A stretch of 64,000 bases of DNA from Methanosphaerula palustris E1-9c (GCF_000021965.1 NC_011832.1:806001-870000); one strand, 5' to 3'; positions 25,406 to 35,415 are shown, numbered from the stretch's first letter. The notes: generated by a model not told the origin, from the letters alone. Numbers and translations: made by a program.

Positions 25406-26500
25406 TCAGGTCATTCCATTGATTGTATCACAGATAGTCTCGAGCATCGGGTTGGTAATATTCGGGTGAACCGGGACGGAGAGGACTTCCCCGCATAATC
25501 GTTCTGCAACCGGGCACGATGGAGATTTATTTGAATCAAGGTACACGGGCTGCCTGTGGATGGGTATTGGGTAATGGACTGCTGTCCCAATTCCGTTGTT
25601 GTGCAGGTTCTGAATCAGTTCATCTCTGTTCAGCGAACATTTGTCTGTCACCCTGATCACATACTGATGATATACCGGATCTGTTTCTGGTAAGTGGACT
25701 GGGGTGACAAGACCGGGGAGATGAATATGAGTGTCCAGGTAGGTAGCGTGAACGATCCTTTTTTTGTTGAACCCGGGTAGTTTTTGCAACTGTACCCTTC
25801 CGATCGCACCCCCGATATCAGTCATTCGATAATTGTACCCAATCATCGTATGCAGATATTTCTCACTCTGACCATGGTTGATGAAACGCCGAATGGTTCC
25901 TGCGTATCCATCATCATCGGTCGTGATCATTCCCCCTTCACCAGTCGTCATGTTTTTGGTCGGGTAGAAGGAGAAACAGCCGGCCTTCCCGAACCCCCCA
26001 ACGCTCTTATTGTGGTACCGGGCGCCATGGGACTGGGCTGCATCTTCGATGAGAGCGATATTATGATCTTCGCAGATGTCAGAGATTGGATTGATATCGA
26101 ATGGCTGACCGAAGAGGTGTACCCCGATCACTGCTCTGGTCTTTTGAGTGATTGCTTCCATGACACATTCTGGGTTGATATTGAAGGTCGTGGGGTCTAC
26201 ATCGACAAAGACCGGTTCTGCTCCACAGATCGATGCACAGCTCGCTGTGGCAAAGAAGGAGAAGGTCGGTACAATCACCTGATCGCCGGGTCCAATTTCT
26301 AAACCTGCTAATGCAGCATGAAGGGCTGCAGTGCCGCTATTAACTGCGATTGCATGACGAACACCACAAAAATCTGCAAATTCATGCTCAAATGCTGCCA
26401 CTTCAGAACCCTGAGCCAGCATCCCAGTTTTTAAGACCCTCATCACTGCTTCGATCTCTTCATCTCCTGTTGTCGGTTGGGCTATGGGGATCTGTATCAT
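25406..26500 (-). CDS. DegT/DnrJ/EryC1-family sugar aminotransferase
   Basis: 364-residue PLP-dependent aminotransferase of nucleotide-sugar biosynthesis. The N-terminus IPIAQPTTGDEEIEAVMRVL, the AVNSGTAALHAALAGLEIGPGDQVIVPT stretch, the EDAAQSHGA motif and the PLP lysine in SFYPTKNMTTGEGG are diagnostic, as is the GYNYRMTDIGGAIGRVQLQKL segment. It likely transfers an amino group from glutamate to a 3-keto nucleotide sugar (WbpE-like). It overlaps the acetyltransferase by four bases. The probable dehydrogenase and oxidoreductase partners lie at 37.1-39.5 kb. Confidence 0.92.
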   Translation of the reverse strand: MIQIPIAQPTTGDEEIEAVMRVLKTGMLAQGSEVAAFEHEFADFCGVRHAIAVNSGTAALHAALAGLEIGPGDQVIVPTFSFFATASCASICGAEPVFVDVDPTTFNINPECVMEAITQKTRAVIGVHLFGQPFDINPISDICEDHNIALIEDAAQSHGARYHNKSVGGFGKAGCFSFYPTKNMTTGEGGMITTDDDGYAGTIRRFINHGQSEKYLHTMIGYNYRMTDIGGAIGRVQLQKLPGFNKKRIVHATYLDTHIHLPGLVTPVHLPETDPVYHQYVIRVTDKCSLNRDELIQNLHNNGIGTAVHYPIPIHRQPVYLDSNKSPSCPVAERLCGEVLSVPVHPNITNPMLETICDTINGMT

Positions 26501-27093
26501 AATCGCCTCATCTCCTCAGGGAGTGGTCGAAGGCGTGCTGGAGCACCTATGGCAAGCATTCCTGCCGGGACATCCTTTGTAACGATCGATCCGGCTGCGA
26601 CTGCCGCCCCTTCTCCAATATGTATACCAGGCAGGATTGTGACGTTCGCTCCTATTGTTACTCTATCCTCAAGCACCGGTCCCTTGAGTTCTGATCTTTT
26701 GGAAGGAGGGTAGCGGTCATTGGTGAGGATGGAATTAGGTCCGATGAAGACATCGTCCCTGATTATGGTGTCGGTTGGAAGAAAGACCATGCTCTGGAGA
26801 TGCACATTTTTACCCAGTACGCAGTCTCCTTCAATGACGGTTGATGTTCCAATTGCCGTATTATCTCCAATTGATGTATTTTCCCGGATTATTGTATTAT
26901 GTCCGGATGAAAAATTATCTCCAATGATAACATTGCAATAAAGAATTGTTCCGGTTCGCAAGATAGCATTCTTCCCGATTATCGTTCCCTGATACTCCTC
27001 TACACCAAGATATTCTCTTGAAGGGAACCCCAAGATGACCGGTTCGAAGATCTGTGCACCGTCACCCAGGATATTACGCCCATATTGGATCAT
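26497..27093 (-). CDS. Left-handed beta-helix sugar N-acetyltransferase
   Basis: 198 residues with hexapeptide repeats throughout (for example IGDNFSSGHNTIIRENTSIG, VTIGANVTILPGIHIGEGA). The layout matches WbpD-type acetyltransferases that acetylate a 3-amino nucleotide sugar made by a DegT enzyme. It ends with AGSIVTKDVPAGMLAIGAPA, the usual closing motif of the fold. It overlaps the aminotransferase by four bases on the same strand, so the pair works in sequence. The acceptor sugar is inferred, not seen. Confidence 0.88.
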   Translation of the reverse strand: MIQYGRNILGDGAQIFEPVILGFPSREYLGVEEYQGTIIGKNAILRTGTILYCNVIIGDNFSSGHNTIIRENTSIGDNTAIGTSTVIEGDCVLGKNVHLQSMVFLPTDTIIRDDVFIGPNSILTNDRYPPSKRSELKGPVLEDRVTIGANVTILPGIHIGEGAAVAAGSIVTKDVPAGMLAIGAPARLRPLPEEMRRL

Positions 27094-27352
27094 AACTCAC
27101 CTGAATTCCAGTGATATCCTTTATAGTAATTGAAGGTATGGGTGATTCATCATATCCCTTTTTCCGCAATCTTGACTATGTTTTCTCCGATATCTCTTAT
27201 ATGCACATCCCTTTTTGGTATTAACTCTTAAAATATGGGTGGATTTGAACTGCATAGAGTTGGATGTCGAAGCGCAATCTACAGAAGTGAAGCAATCCTT
27301 TTCAGAAAAGTTAATAGACCTGGTCGTATATTGTTCTCTGGAGACTGGAACT

Positions 27353-29152
27353 ATGTTGGGAATAGGAGTGATATCCATTGAGAATAGGTCTCATCCGGTC
27401 TTCTTGGATACCTGGAGAAAGATACTGCTTATTGCTGGGTTTTGCCTGATCATCTTCAATATCAAACTTCTGTATTATCAACAACCTCCCGGTTATGTCG
27501 TTGATATCTATTCTGTTCTTCCACTGTATTTTTATGGTGCATCGATTCTCTGTTTCTTTTTCGCCTCGTTCGCGTTGTTTTCAAAACAGGATATCGTAAA
27601 AGAACTGGGTATATTATTATTGATCATTAATCATGCGGTCATTCTCATGATCCCCTACATGCTCGGGTATTATTCCATGGGGCGTGCCGATGATATTTCT
27701 TATATCGGTGAATATGTTCATATTAGCCAAACTGGTTCTATTCAGGGATGGGATATCTATCCTGCGGCCCCCATTTTAGGTGCCGCGCTCAAAACTCTGA
27801 CTGGACTTCCTGTAAATTATATATCCTTCATAATGCCGATTTTATTTTCCTTTATCTTTATCGGAGGACTCTATCTGTGCTGCCACTTCTTCCTAAAAGA
27901 AAGGATAATATTGAATATTGCGATAATCGCCTCTTTTATTCTCTACCTTGGCCCTTATAACTTTCTTAACACTCCCCATGCGATGTTCTTTGCATACATG
28001 CCCCTCTATATTTTTGTCCTGAGCCGTTTCATTCAAAACTCAACATTCGAAAATGCCCTGTTAATTTTTATTCCGACGATCTTAGTTCCTTTTATGCACC
28101 CCTTCATCGTCTTCTTCATCTCTTATCTGCTTCTGGTATTGATCGTAGTGGGTGGCCAGCTCAATCGTATATTCCCTGGAAATTATCGATATGCCAGCAG
28201 ACCTTTATTAGTATTAGTAATCGGGTTTCTCTCCTGGTTCATCTATTCACAATCCCTCCTTGGTAATTTCGCACAACACTATCAGAGTTTCATTGAAAAC
28301 TCCATCGAACCGGTATTATTTGAAACAACAGATAAATTATCACAGATAAATGTCGATATATTCAAGATAGTAAAACTCTTATTTGTTTATTATTCTCGTT
28401 ATTTTATCCCATTATTAATCATCATTCTTGGATTTGCGTACCTCTATGTGAATCGTGACAAAATGTCAGATCGTCTTAAAAAATCGATGTTTTTTTTTGC
28501 ATTCTTCTATATCGTGTTTCTGTTCGCTGAGGTAATTCTCTTTCTGAATCCATTCGTTGCACATCAACCGGATCGTATCACCAATTTGAATTTTATGGTA
28601 TATGCTCAGGTTCCTCTGTGTGCTCTCTCCCTCTATGTCTTATCCCAAAAAATACATTCAATCAACAGGCGAACGATACTGCTTGTACTCCTTCTTACCG
28701 GAATATGGAGCCTGAGTCTCTTTGGTGTATTTAACTCACCAAATATTTTCAAGGCAAACGACGGGCTTACCTATAATGAAGTTGAGGGCATGACGTGGTT
28801 TTATGAGTCAAAGGAATATGTGAATACCATCGTTCCCATGAGCCAGATTGAGCGGTTCCGGGATTTATTTGATGAAAAAAAAGGACTTGACAAGAACATT
28901 GCTATGCCCGAGATATCAGATCATTTCGGTTACCAATCATCAGATAACTCAACATTTGTTGATCTCAATCTAAAACAAGGGCAACAGAGTAATGTTGTTC
29001 TGTTAACAATTGATGAACTCCTTTATCAGAAGGTGCCTGGTTATATGGAGGTTGGCAGATTCAATGCAGATGATTTTATCAGATTAAGAGAGGATCCATC
29101 GATAAATTTGGTTTATCAAAATAAAAACATCGAGATCTATACGACGGTATAA
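27353..29152 (+). CDS. Polytopic membrane protein, possible glycan assembly role
   Basis: About 599 residues with ten or more predicted transmembrane segments (for example KILLIAGFCLIIFNIKLLYY, LLIINHAVILMIPYMLGYY, VLVIGFLSWFIYS) and a soluble C-terminal part (TYNEVEGMTWFYESKEYVNT ... NKNIEIYTTV). The early loop GRADDISYIGEYVHISQTGS, with acidic residues after the first helices, recalls GT-C type glycosyltransferases and polymerases, but no signature was confirmed. The ATG at 27353 is preferred to an upstream in-frame start at 27215. Codon use is AT-rich, unlike the core genes. It is divergent from the acetyltransferase. Confidence 0.7.
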   Translation: MLGIGVISIENRSHPVFLDTWRKILLIAGFCLIIFNIKLLYYQQPPGYVVDIYSVLPLYFYGASILCFFFASFALFSKQDIVKELGILLLIINHAVILMIPYMLGYYSMGRADDISYIGEYVHISQTGSIQGWDIYPAAPILGAALKTLTGLPVNYISFIMPILFSFIFIGGLYLCCHFFLKERIILNIAIIASFILYLGPYNFLNTPHAMFFAYMPLYIFVLSRFIQNSTFENALLIFIPTILVPFMHPFIVFFISYLLLVLIVVGGQLNRIFPGNYRYASRPLLVLVIGFLSWFIYSQSLLGNFAQHYQSFIENSIEPVLFETTDKLSQINVDIFKIVKLLFVYYSRYFIPLLIIILGFAYLYVNRDKMSDRLKKSMFFFAFFYIVFLFAEVILFLNPFVAHQPDRITNLNFMVYAQVPLCALSLYVLSQKIHSINRRTILLVLLLTGIWSLSLFGVFNSPNIFKANDGLTYNEVEGMTWFYESKEYVNTIVPMSQIERFRDLFDEKKGLDKNIAMPEISDHFGYQSSDNSTFVDLNLKQGQQSNVVLLTIDELLYQKVPGYMEVGRFNADDFIRLREDPSINLVYQNKNIEIYTTV

Positions 29153-29154
29153 TC

Positions 29155-29160
29155 TTTTTT
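29155..29160 (+). terminator. Oligo-T terminator after the membrane protein gene
   Basis: Six T follow directly after the stop codon at 29152, in a 96-base gap between convergent genes. Confidence 0.35.
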
Positions 29161-29248
29161 ATCGCCTCTCCTCTGTAAAATTTCTGTCTGGCATTTAAGG
29201 CCGGTATCTGCCAGATTATCGCCAGATCCCGGTTGGATTCAGAACTAT

Positions 29249-30064
29249 CTACAACTCCCCGCCTTTCTGCTCTTTTTCCGGTAGGATGGAGAGTTGAATG
29301 GTGATCTGCTGATCTGATTCCTTAAGTCGAATCCTGTCGATCTGAACCCCCTGGTGAAGTCCAGTCACACATATGCAGAGGACGAGGCTGCAGATGGCGC
29401 AGGGAGCGAGTTCGCAGCACCGGGGGGATTCCTGCTGAACGCAGGCACAACCAGCATAGAGGGAGGTGCCGGCAAGGGTGATGGTCAGATTATCTCCAGT
29501 TCGGTAGGCCTCAACCCGTTCTGCGATCTCAAGGAGGTCTTCTCCGACCTCTGTTATGCATGCGAATAACTCCTTTTCGTCCCCGGGAACGTGAAGTCCG
29601 TGTCTCTGCTGGAGATAGGCGAAGAGGGTGCTTCCGGCAGGGCGAGTCAGTACTCCGTTCATCTCTCGATCAGTAATAAAGGTCTGATCTCCATAAAACT
29701 CAAAGGGAACATATTGACTGACCGGATTCCATTGACTGATCGTTCCACCTGTCGCCTCTGGAACAAGTATACAGGCATTTCCCTGGATCCCGAGGTCAGT
29801 CAGTATTCGCGAGAAGCTTACGATCTGGTCGACACCAAGATAACTGACATACTCAGTATCCATTCCGGGCTTCGAAAGGAAGGTGATGATCAGGATGCCG
29901 GTCAGGAAGCAGATGACGCCGGCCAGCACGAGGACGGCGCTCGGAAGATCCCCCCGCCCCTGAATGATCACAATTCCGAGCAGAAGGGCGGAGACAGAGA
30001 AGAGGAGACCTGGCAGAAGAAGGTTCCCTCCCTTTTCAAATCCTTCTTTCATGCTGACCTTCAT
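29249..30064 (-). CDS. Hypothetical membrane-anchored protein
   Basis: 271 residues: two N-terminal transmembrane helices (GNLLLPGLLFSVSALLLGIV; SAVLVLAGVICFLTGILIIT), then a soluble region and a Cys-rich hydrophobic stretch (GCACVQQESPRCCELAPC, SLVLCICVTGL). ATG 30062-30064 overlaps the previous stop (ATGA) and has ggagg just ahead. The open frame continues upstream to 30448, but that part is a shadow of the preceding gene. No family was recognised. It is the last gene of the DUF58/MoxR group. Confidence 0.72.
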   Translation of the reverse strand: MKVSMKEGFEKGGNLLLPGLLFSVSALLLGIVIIQGRGDLPSAVLVLAGVICFLTGILIITFLSKPGMDTEYVSYLGVDQIVSFSRILTDLGIQGNACILVPEATGGTISQWNPVSQYVPFEFYGDQTFITDREMNGVLTRPAGSTLFAYLQQRHGLHVPGDEKELFACITEVGEDLLEIAERVEAYRTGDNLTITLAGTSLYAGCACVQQESPRCCELAPCAICSLVLCICVTGLHQGVQIDRIRLKESDQQITIQLSILPEKEQKGGEL

Positions 30065-30528
30065 GCTGATCCTCCATACCTTCTCTTCAACCGGTACTCC
30101 TGAAGGCTGATACCACCTACAGTCACCAGTGCGATGGCAGAGAGGATGATGGCAGGGACGATCATGTGATGGAATTGTGAGATCCACAGCGTTATCATCC
30201 CCGCTCCGAGAAGGAACAGAACGAATCCCATGGCCTGGCCTCTCTCCCTGAGCGCCCCATCTGGAATGATCAGGGCAAGGAGCAGGAGAATCTGTACCAG
30301 GAGAGCGAGGGGCATCGAGATCCATCCTGTTGCCACCACACATGCCTCTCCAGCACAGAGGGTATAAAACCAGAACCTGGTGAAGTCCTTCCCGATGCAC
30401 AAGGAGAGGAGGAGGAGAACGGTCGCTGGAATCATCCCGATAGACCACTCTGGATGCGTGAATGATGTAGTGAATCCAATCATTCCTGCGGCAAATACGA
30501 TGATCGAACTGATGAGACGAGCCTTCAT
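30061..30528 (-). CDS. Small polytopic membrane protein
   Basis: 155 residues with four to five hydrophobic helices (LISSIIVFAAGMIGFTTSF, MIPATVLLLLSLCIG, LALLVQILLLLALII, MGFVLFLLGAGMITLWI, IVPAIILSAIALVTVGGI) and a basic C-terminus (EYRLKRRYGGSA). It overlaps both neighbours by four bases, so translation is coupled to DUF58 and the following gene. No family was recognised. Confidence 0.75.
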   Translation of the reverse strand: MKARLISSIIVFAAGMIGFTTSFTHPEWSIGMIPATVLLLLSLCIGKDFTRFWFYTLCAGEACVVATGWISMPLALLVQILLLLALIIPDGALRERGQAMGFVLFLLGAGMITLWISQFHHMIVPAIILSAIALVTVGGISLQEYRLKRRYGGSA

Positions 30529-31826
30529 CGCATCATCTCCAGGGTTACATGATCAAACGCGAGGAAGTCCGTCATTCTCCTGCAGCGGGGACTATCGGGG
30601 AGTGAGAGCGAAACCCTCGTCCCAAACTTCAGTGTGGTGAGAAGCAACATCCAGATGTGGCTGAGATCTCCCTCACAGAACCCGAAATAATAGACCCTGG
30701 AGTTCCGCGAAGCCTCGACGATACGGTTCAGTTCCCACTCAAAGGATGTGGGTCCAGCTACCTGAGTCGAGGAACGGAGAAGACCTTCCACCCGATTATG
30801 ATAGATCCTGACCTCTTCCGAGAGATCTGATTGGTCGGTTCTGGTTAAGGAAGAGAGAGTCCGGGCGGCATAATACGATCGGTACAGGCGATGAAGGCGA
30901 TCGAAAGGGGCGAATCCCCCCACCATCTGCTCCATTGCCCGGATATCCCGGCTTTTATTCTGCATGTTTAGGATATTCGGTCCGGATATGACCACCAGCG
31001 AACATGAACCATACTCCTGGATTGCGTGTTCAATGGCACTGGCGACTGCTGATGTGAGCATCTGCCGAACCCCGTCACTCCCCGGGATGATCTCATCCGG
31101 TCGGTCGGCGACGATGAGGGGTGTATCATCTGCTGTATCTCCATGGACTCTGATATATTTTTTATTGAACTTTGCAGTGAGTTTCCAGTCGACAGAACGG
31201 AGGTTGTCTCCTGCCCTGTATTCTCGAAATGACAGGATGCCCGTTCCTTTGAAACCGCTGTTTTGATGATCGTTCTCTCGCGGACCGAACCCATATCCCT
31301 TCATCAGAGCAAAGGTGGGCGACACCTGAACAAACAGTTCCGGTGCCTGGAATGCCTTCTCCCCCATGATGACGATATTGGAGAAGAACCGATCGTCAAT
31401 CCGGCATTTGATGCCGCCGAATGACAGAAATCCTGAAGAGGAGAGGGATAATTGATACGTTCCCATCAGAGTCTCTCGGTCGACACCGCCTGCAGTGAAT
31501 ACTGTGTTCCCTTTTATCATCTGACTGTTTTTTGGTGGAATATCGCTGATTTCCACCCGGCACGATGAATGGTTCTTCAGTGTAACGGTTCCAGAGACCT
31601 CGAGCATCGTTCCCTGCCGGATCACCGATTTATCCACGGTTCTTGTGAAGTTGAGGGATGAGAGGATATCTGTCACGGAACGAGAGAAGACGATCACACG
31701 ATATAGGAGGAAGAGTCCGAGAACTGATGAAGCGATGAGACAGGAACGATCGTCAAATATCAGTGCACAGAGGAGAAGTGCTGAAGCGAGGATGATGATC
31801 CCCCAGGCCCTCCGCGTGGGCTGCAT
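30525..31826 (-). CDS. DUF58 domain protein
   Basis: 433-residue protein with two N-terminal membrane helices (GIIILASALLLCALIF, SCLIASSVLGLFLLYRVIVF), a beta-rich region and the DUF58 signature GTGILSFREYRAGDNLRSVD followed by WKLTAKFNKKYIRVHGD. The last part resembles a von Willebrand A-type fold (LIVADRPDE). DUF58 proteins are regular partners of MoxR ATPases, and the moxR gene lies four bases upstream on the same strand. The family role is not settled; chaperone-like maturation of membrane or secreted complexes is usually proposed. Confidence 0.88.
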   Translation of the reverse strand: MQPTRRAWGIIILASALLLCALIFDDRSCLIASSVLGLFLLYRVIVFSRSVTDILSSLNFTRTVDKSVIRQGTMLEVSGTVTLKNHSSCRVEISDIPPKNSQMIKGNTVFTAGGVDRETLMGTYQLSLSSSGFLSFGGIKCRIDDRFFSNIVIMGEKAFQAPELFVQVSPTFALMKGYGFGPRENDHQNSGFKGTGILSFREYRAGDNLRSVDWKLTAKFNKKYIRVHGDTADDTPLIVADRPDEIIPGSDGVRQMLTSAVASAIEHAIQEYGSCSLVVISGPNILNMQNKSRDIRAMEQMVGGFAPFDRLHRLYRSYYAARTLSSLTRTDQSDLSEEVRIYHNRVEGLLRSSTQVAGPTSFEWELNRIVEASRNSRVYYFGFCEGDLSHIWMLLLTTLKFGTRVSLSLPDSPRCRRMTDFLAFDHVTLEMMR

Positions 31827-31830
31827 GATC

Positions 31831-32799
31831 TCACAACACCTCGATTGACGAAAGGATCTGTTCTATCACCGATATTGGGGTAATCCCGCCGATCTCGGCC
31901 ACCCTGTCCAGAACTATCCGGTGCTGAAGAACAAACGGTGCGATCATCTTTACATCATCAGGGATGACGTAATCCCTCCCCTGAAGCGCTGCATACGCCC
32001 GACTGCCGCGGATAAGATAGATTGACGCCCGTGAACTGGCACCTGTCCGGAGGTCGCCATGTGATCGGGTCGCCATCACGATATCACGGATGTACCTGAG
32101 CATCGGTTCCTCCACCCTGACATGCGTCATCGAGTTCTGGAGGCGCTGAATTACTGCTGGGTTCAGTACGGGGCGGATCTGCCGGCTATACGTATCCCAA
32201 TCCAGGGATCCTGTTGATTCGCGATGGATGAGTTCGAGTTCCTCATCGGCATCCAGGTAACCAATGGGTATGCTGAACATAAACCGGTCCTTCTCTGCTT
32301 CAATCAGGGGAAAAGTACCTTCGAATTCACTTGGATTATGCGTTGCGACAGCGAAGAATGGTTCATTGAGCGCGTGGGTCTCCCCATCGATGGTCACCTG
32401 GCGTTCGCTCATCGCTTCAATAAATGCGCTCTGTGCCCTCGGGGTCAGTCGATTCAACTCATCGATCAGCAGGAAATTGGTGAAAATCGGTCCTTTTTTG
32501 AGATCAAACTGTTGTATCTCCTGATCGTAGATCCGCACCCCGAGGATATCTGCCGGCTGGATATCGACAGCGCATTGAATTCGTTTGAATTCACAGTCTG
32601 AAAGGTGTGCGATAGATTTTACGATTGTTGTCTTCGCAGTTCCCGGTATCCCTTCGATCAGGACGTGTCCCCGACTGAGCAGTGCCACCATCAGCAGATC
32701 CAGGGTCAACTGGTTCCCGACCAGGAATGTTCTGACCTGTTCAACGATCTCATTGTACACATCTGTAAGTATTATCTGATCCTCATCATTCTGTGTCAT
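31831..32799 (-). CDS. MoxR-family AAA+ ATPase
   Basis: 322 residues with Walker A GIPGTAKTTIVKSIAHL, Walker B NFLLIDELNRLTPRAQSAFIEAMSERQVTIDG, sensor 1 FFAVATHNPSEFEGTFPL and the family motif EAEKDRFMFSIPIGYL. MoxR proteins act as chaperones for maturation of metal-dependent or surface complexes, with DUF58 and vWA partners. The gene sits between DUF4350 (four-base overlap) and DUF58, which is the standard arrangement. Confidence 0.93.
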   Translation of the reverse strand: MTQNDEDQIILTDVYNEIVEQVRTFLVGNQLTLDLLMVALLSRGHVLIEGIPGTAKTTIVKSIAHLSDCEFKRIQCAVDIQPADILGVRIYDQEIQQFDLKKGPIFTNFLLIDELNRLTPRAQSAFIEAMSERQVTIDGETHALNEPFFAVATHNPSEFEGTFPLIEAEKDRFMFSIPIGYLDADEELELIHRESTGSLDWDTYSRQIRPVLNPAVIQRLQNSMTHVRVEEPMLRYIRDIVMATRSHGDLRTGASSRASIYLIRGSRAYAALQGRDYVIPDDVKMIAPFVLQHRIVLDRVAEIGGITPISVIEQILSSIEVL

Positions 32800-33692
32800 T
32801 TTTCAAAACCTTCTTCTCTTTTTGACCGTTTGTTAAACACCCATGCAATAATGAGCACCAGACTTCCAATCAGGACGAATTTTACAGGATAATTTGATCT
32901 ACTGGAGTAGAACCAATTAAGGATTTCTGTCGTCTTCCCGGTTGCAGAATGACGGGTGTCGACGAGGATGGGTGGTTGAATCCCAATGATATTCTCAATG
33001 AATCTCTGGTTGCTCCACTGGTCTCCACTGCTCACCATCCCATTGATGAAGATGCTCGGATCAGCGATCACAATCAGTTCTCCGTCTCCAAAGGTCTCAT
33101 TCGCCATGATCGTGTACTGCCTGAAGTTCTCATCGTTGTCGGGATGGTGATCTCCATCGGTATCGATCCAGCTCAGGCGACTCGTCGCCATCAGGGGATT
33201 CCCGCCGAGGATGGCAGCAGGGCGATCCAGACAGAGTGTGTCGACCCCCCTCAAAAGGGTGTGACTCTGATTGGGGTAAGCGAGTACCGAAGTCGATTCA
33301 GTATATCCGGTATCAATACTTGAGAGGTTGTCCTGGAGAAGGGTGATTCCACTGTTCATCCCTTGCAGGAGAGAGTTTCCTGTTCCAAAATCATCTGCCA
33401 GGATGAGTGTGTTTCCTCTCATGAGGAAGGTTCTGATCGCTTCAGCCTCGCCTCCTGTGTAGTCCCTGGTCGGGGCGATGATCAGGAGTGTTGCGTTGCT
33501 GTATGAGTTCAGTGTGGAAACGTCGGTCACGTCTGTTCCGTCAATTTTTCCAAAGAATTGTGATGTTCCGTTCCACTGGACGTTGGTACTGCTGAAGTCG
33601 ATCGGTGTGGTGGTGAGATACCAGGTGAGGGAGAGTATGGCGATGCCGATGATGATCGCCACAACTCCCTCCTCTGTCTTAATGATGGTCAC
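32796..33692 (-). CDS. DUF4350-like membrane protein
   Basis: About 298 residues: an N-terminal helix (VVAIIIGIAILSLTWYL), an extracellular Rossmann-like region (LLIIAPTRDYTGGEAEAIRTF, NTLILADDFGTGNSLLQGM, ELIVIADPSIFINGM) and a C-terminal helix (FVLIGSLVLIIAWVFNKR) with a basic tail. This is the DUF4350 pattern, commonly found with MoxR and DUF58. The start is uncertain: GTG 33692 overlaps the DUF4129 gene and lies against a ggaggtg, while GTG 33662 has better spacing from ggagg. Upstream open frame to 33851 is a shadow. Confidence 0.8.
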   Translation of the reverse strand: MTIIKTEEGVVAIIIGIAILSLTWYLTTTPIDFSSTNVQWNGTSQFFGKIDGTDVTDVSTLNSYSNATLLIIAPTRDYTGGEAEAIRTFLMRGNTLILADDFGTGNSLLQGMNSGITLLQDNLSSIDTGYTESTSVLAYPNQSHTLLRGVDTLCLDRPAAILGGNPLMATSRLSWIDTDGDHHPDNDENFRQYTIMANETFGDGELIVIADPSIFINGMVSSGDQWSNQRFIENIIGIQPPILVDTRHSATGKTTEILNWFYSSRSNYPVKFVLIGSLVLIIAWVFNKRSKREEGFEK

Positions 33693-35415
33693 CTCCCAAC
33701 CATGAGAGGATAGCCTGGAACCACGAGATGATGGGTTCTTGCCCTTTATCCGGGAGGCGCATGCCACCGTACCTGATCTTTTCGTAGGTGTCAATGAACG
33801 AACGCATATCCTCTCCCCCCCCATCATGCCTGAGAAGACGCATGAGTTCACGGGGAGTCAGTGCCGGGATAAAGACTCTGGGATGAACGTGTGCTGCCAG
33901 TGATACCAGGTATTGATAGAGATGATGCATCGCGTCCGATTGTTCATCTGCAAACAGTCTCTGCGACTCTGCGATCACGTCATCCGGGTGCAGGTCATCC
34001 CAGGGGCTGGTTATACGTCCTTCTGAATGAATGGGATTTTCCATCATTCGATCTCCAGATGGCAGTTCTCGCACCTGAGGAAGCCAGAATCTTCTTCGGT
34101 GAATGTATCGTGAGGCCCCACCGACTGCGAGCAGGACGATCCCGCCCATCAGAAGATATTTCAGTATCTCCACTCCTATCGACTGGGCTGATATCGGGGC
34201 TTTGACAGATATCTCAGCGCTCTCTGACTGGTTCAGGGGAAGATCCAGACTTTCGAACCGTGCTTTCATCTGATGATCTCCCGGCGGCAGAGTAATATTT
34301 GTATGATACTCCCCGGATGGATTGGTGAGAACATCGGTTCTGCCGGCGCTGTCCCAGCTAATTCGTACAGGAGCTCCCGTAACCGGTATGTCCGAGACCG
34401 TCCTGAGGGTCCCGGCTATCGTGATGTTCGTACTGTCTCTCTGCTCTTCCTCTCTGATGGTGAGCACCGTGTCAGATGGAATAATATTAAATTCACTCTC
34501 TTTCGCCGGAAAGATACTACTTCTGGCATACGCAATGTGAGTTCCAGCGCTGAGGTTGCTCATTACGAGTGATACCTGGTAGGTGCGATCCGGGTTTGGG
34601 GTAATGATGCTCCATGGTGCTCCATCGACGCCAATCTCGATATTCTGATCGATTCCATCCAGATTCTGCAGGGTTCCTGAGGCATTGATGATCTCACCGT
34701 ACGAAGCGGATGTCTGTGACAGACCAAAGGTGAGCACTCCTCTCTCATTGAGTGGGATGGACCCCGGGTTTTGCTCAACCACCTGATTGTCCACCGTCAG
34801 ATTTCCAGCATTCTTCTCGAATTCAGTCGTATCGAGATCGAATTTTTTTGAAAGGCTGGTGAATGATGAGTTTGGTAACCCTCTGTAGGTTAGAGCATTC
34901 TGTCTGATCCTCTGATTGAGCGAATTTTCTTCAAAATTCAGGGTTGTCAGATCGCCAGACGAATTCTGGCTCCGAACCTGAGCCTCAAGCGTTTTGATCT
35001 CCTCTAACTGTTTTGTGTCATTGACGAGTAGGGTCAGATTAATTCGGTTTTCGTAATTCTCCTGTCGCCAGATCTCAAGTTCACTATCAGACAGGTTCAG
35101 GTCGACCACTGCCTGGTCGAGTGAGTGCGAAAGATCCAGGTATTCCCTGAGATCGCGTTCTGCTGCATTGGTATCGTTATGGTTCATATTGAGGACAACT
35201 GAGCCACTCAGATCGAGAATCTCCTGCATCATGGGCATGACCTTCTCATATCTTTCAACTGAGAACTTCTGCATGGCACCAGGGTTGATATGGGATCTGG
35301 TGCTGTCTGCCCCTGATGGGGAGTACAGGATAGGAGTAAAGGCGAAATGAATGATGAGAACGAGCACGAAGACTGTGGAGACGACCGTGATCGCAAGGGG
35401 TAATTGTCTCTTCAT
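33679..35415 (-). CDS. DUF4129 domain membrane protein with Ig-like domains
   Basis: 578 residues. An N-terminal helix (LAITVVSTVFVLVLIIHFAF) is followed by a coiled, Asn-rich extracellular region, one or two Ig/carboxypeptidase-regulatory-like beta domains (TLTGTL-like segment ITIAGTLRTVSDIPVTGAPV; LPPGDHQMKARFES), a second helix (ILKYLLMGGIVLLAVGG) and a cytoplasmic DUF4129 domain (FIPALTPRELMRLLRHDGGG ... YEKIRYGGMRLPD). DUF4129 commonly accompanies transglutaminase and MoxR/DUF58 genes. It overlaps both neighbours. Confidence 0.8.
   Translation of the reverse strand: MKRQLPLAITVVSTVFVLVLIIHFAFTPILYSPSGADSTRSHINPGAMQKFSVERYEKVMPMMQEILDLSGSVVLNMNHNDTNAAERDLREYLDLSHSLDQAVVDLNLSDSELEIWRQENYENRINLTLLVNDTKQLEEIKTLEAQVRSQNSSGDLTTLNFEENSLNQRIRQNALTYRGLPNSSFTSLSKKFDLDTTEFEKNAGNLTVDNQVVEQNPGSIPLNERGVLTFGLSQTSASYGEIINASGTLQNLDGIDQNIEIGVDGAPWSIITPNPDRTYQVSLVMSNLSAGTHIAYARSSIFPAKESEFNIIPSDTVLTIREEEQRDSTNITIAGTLRTVSDIPVTGAPVRISWDSAGRTDVLTNPSGEYHTNITLPPGDHQMKARFESLDLPLNQSESAEISVKAPISAQSIGVEILKYLLMGGIVLLAVGGASRYIHRRRFWLPQVRELPSGDRMMENPIHSEGRITSPWDDLHPDDVIAESQRLFADEQSDAMHHLYQYLVSLAAHVHPRVFIPALTPRELMRLLRHDGGGEDMRSFIDTYEKIRYGGMRLPDKGQEPIISWFQAILSWLGGDHH

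Noticed and set aside
30065-30448. N-terminal extension of the 29249 protein to 30448
   Set aside because: The extension lies wholly within another gene on the same strand in a different frame, is Pro/Arg-rich, and a good ATG with ggagg exists at 30064.
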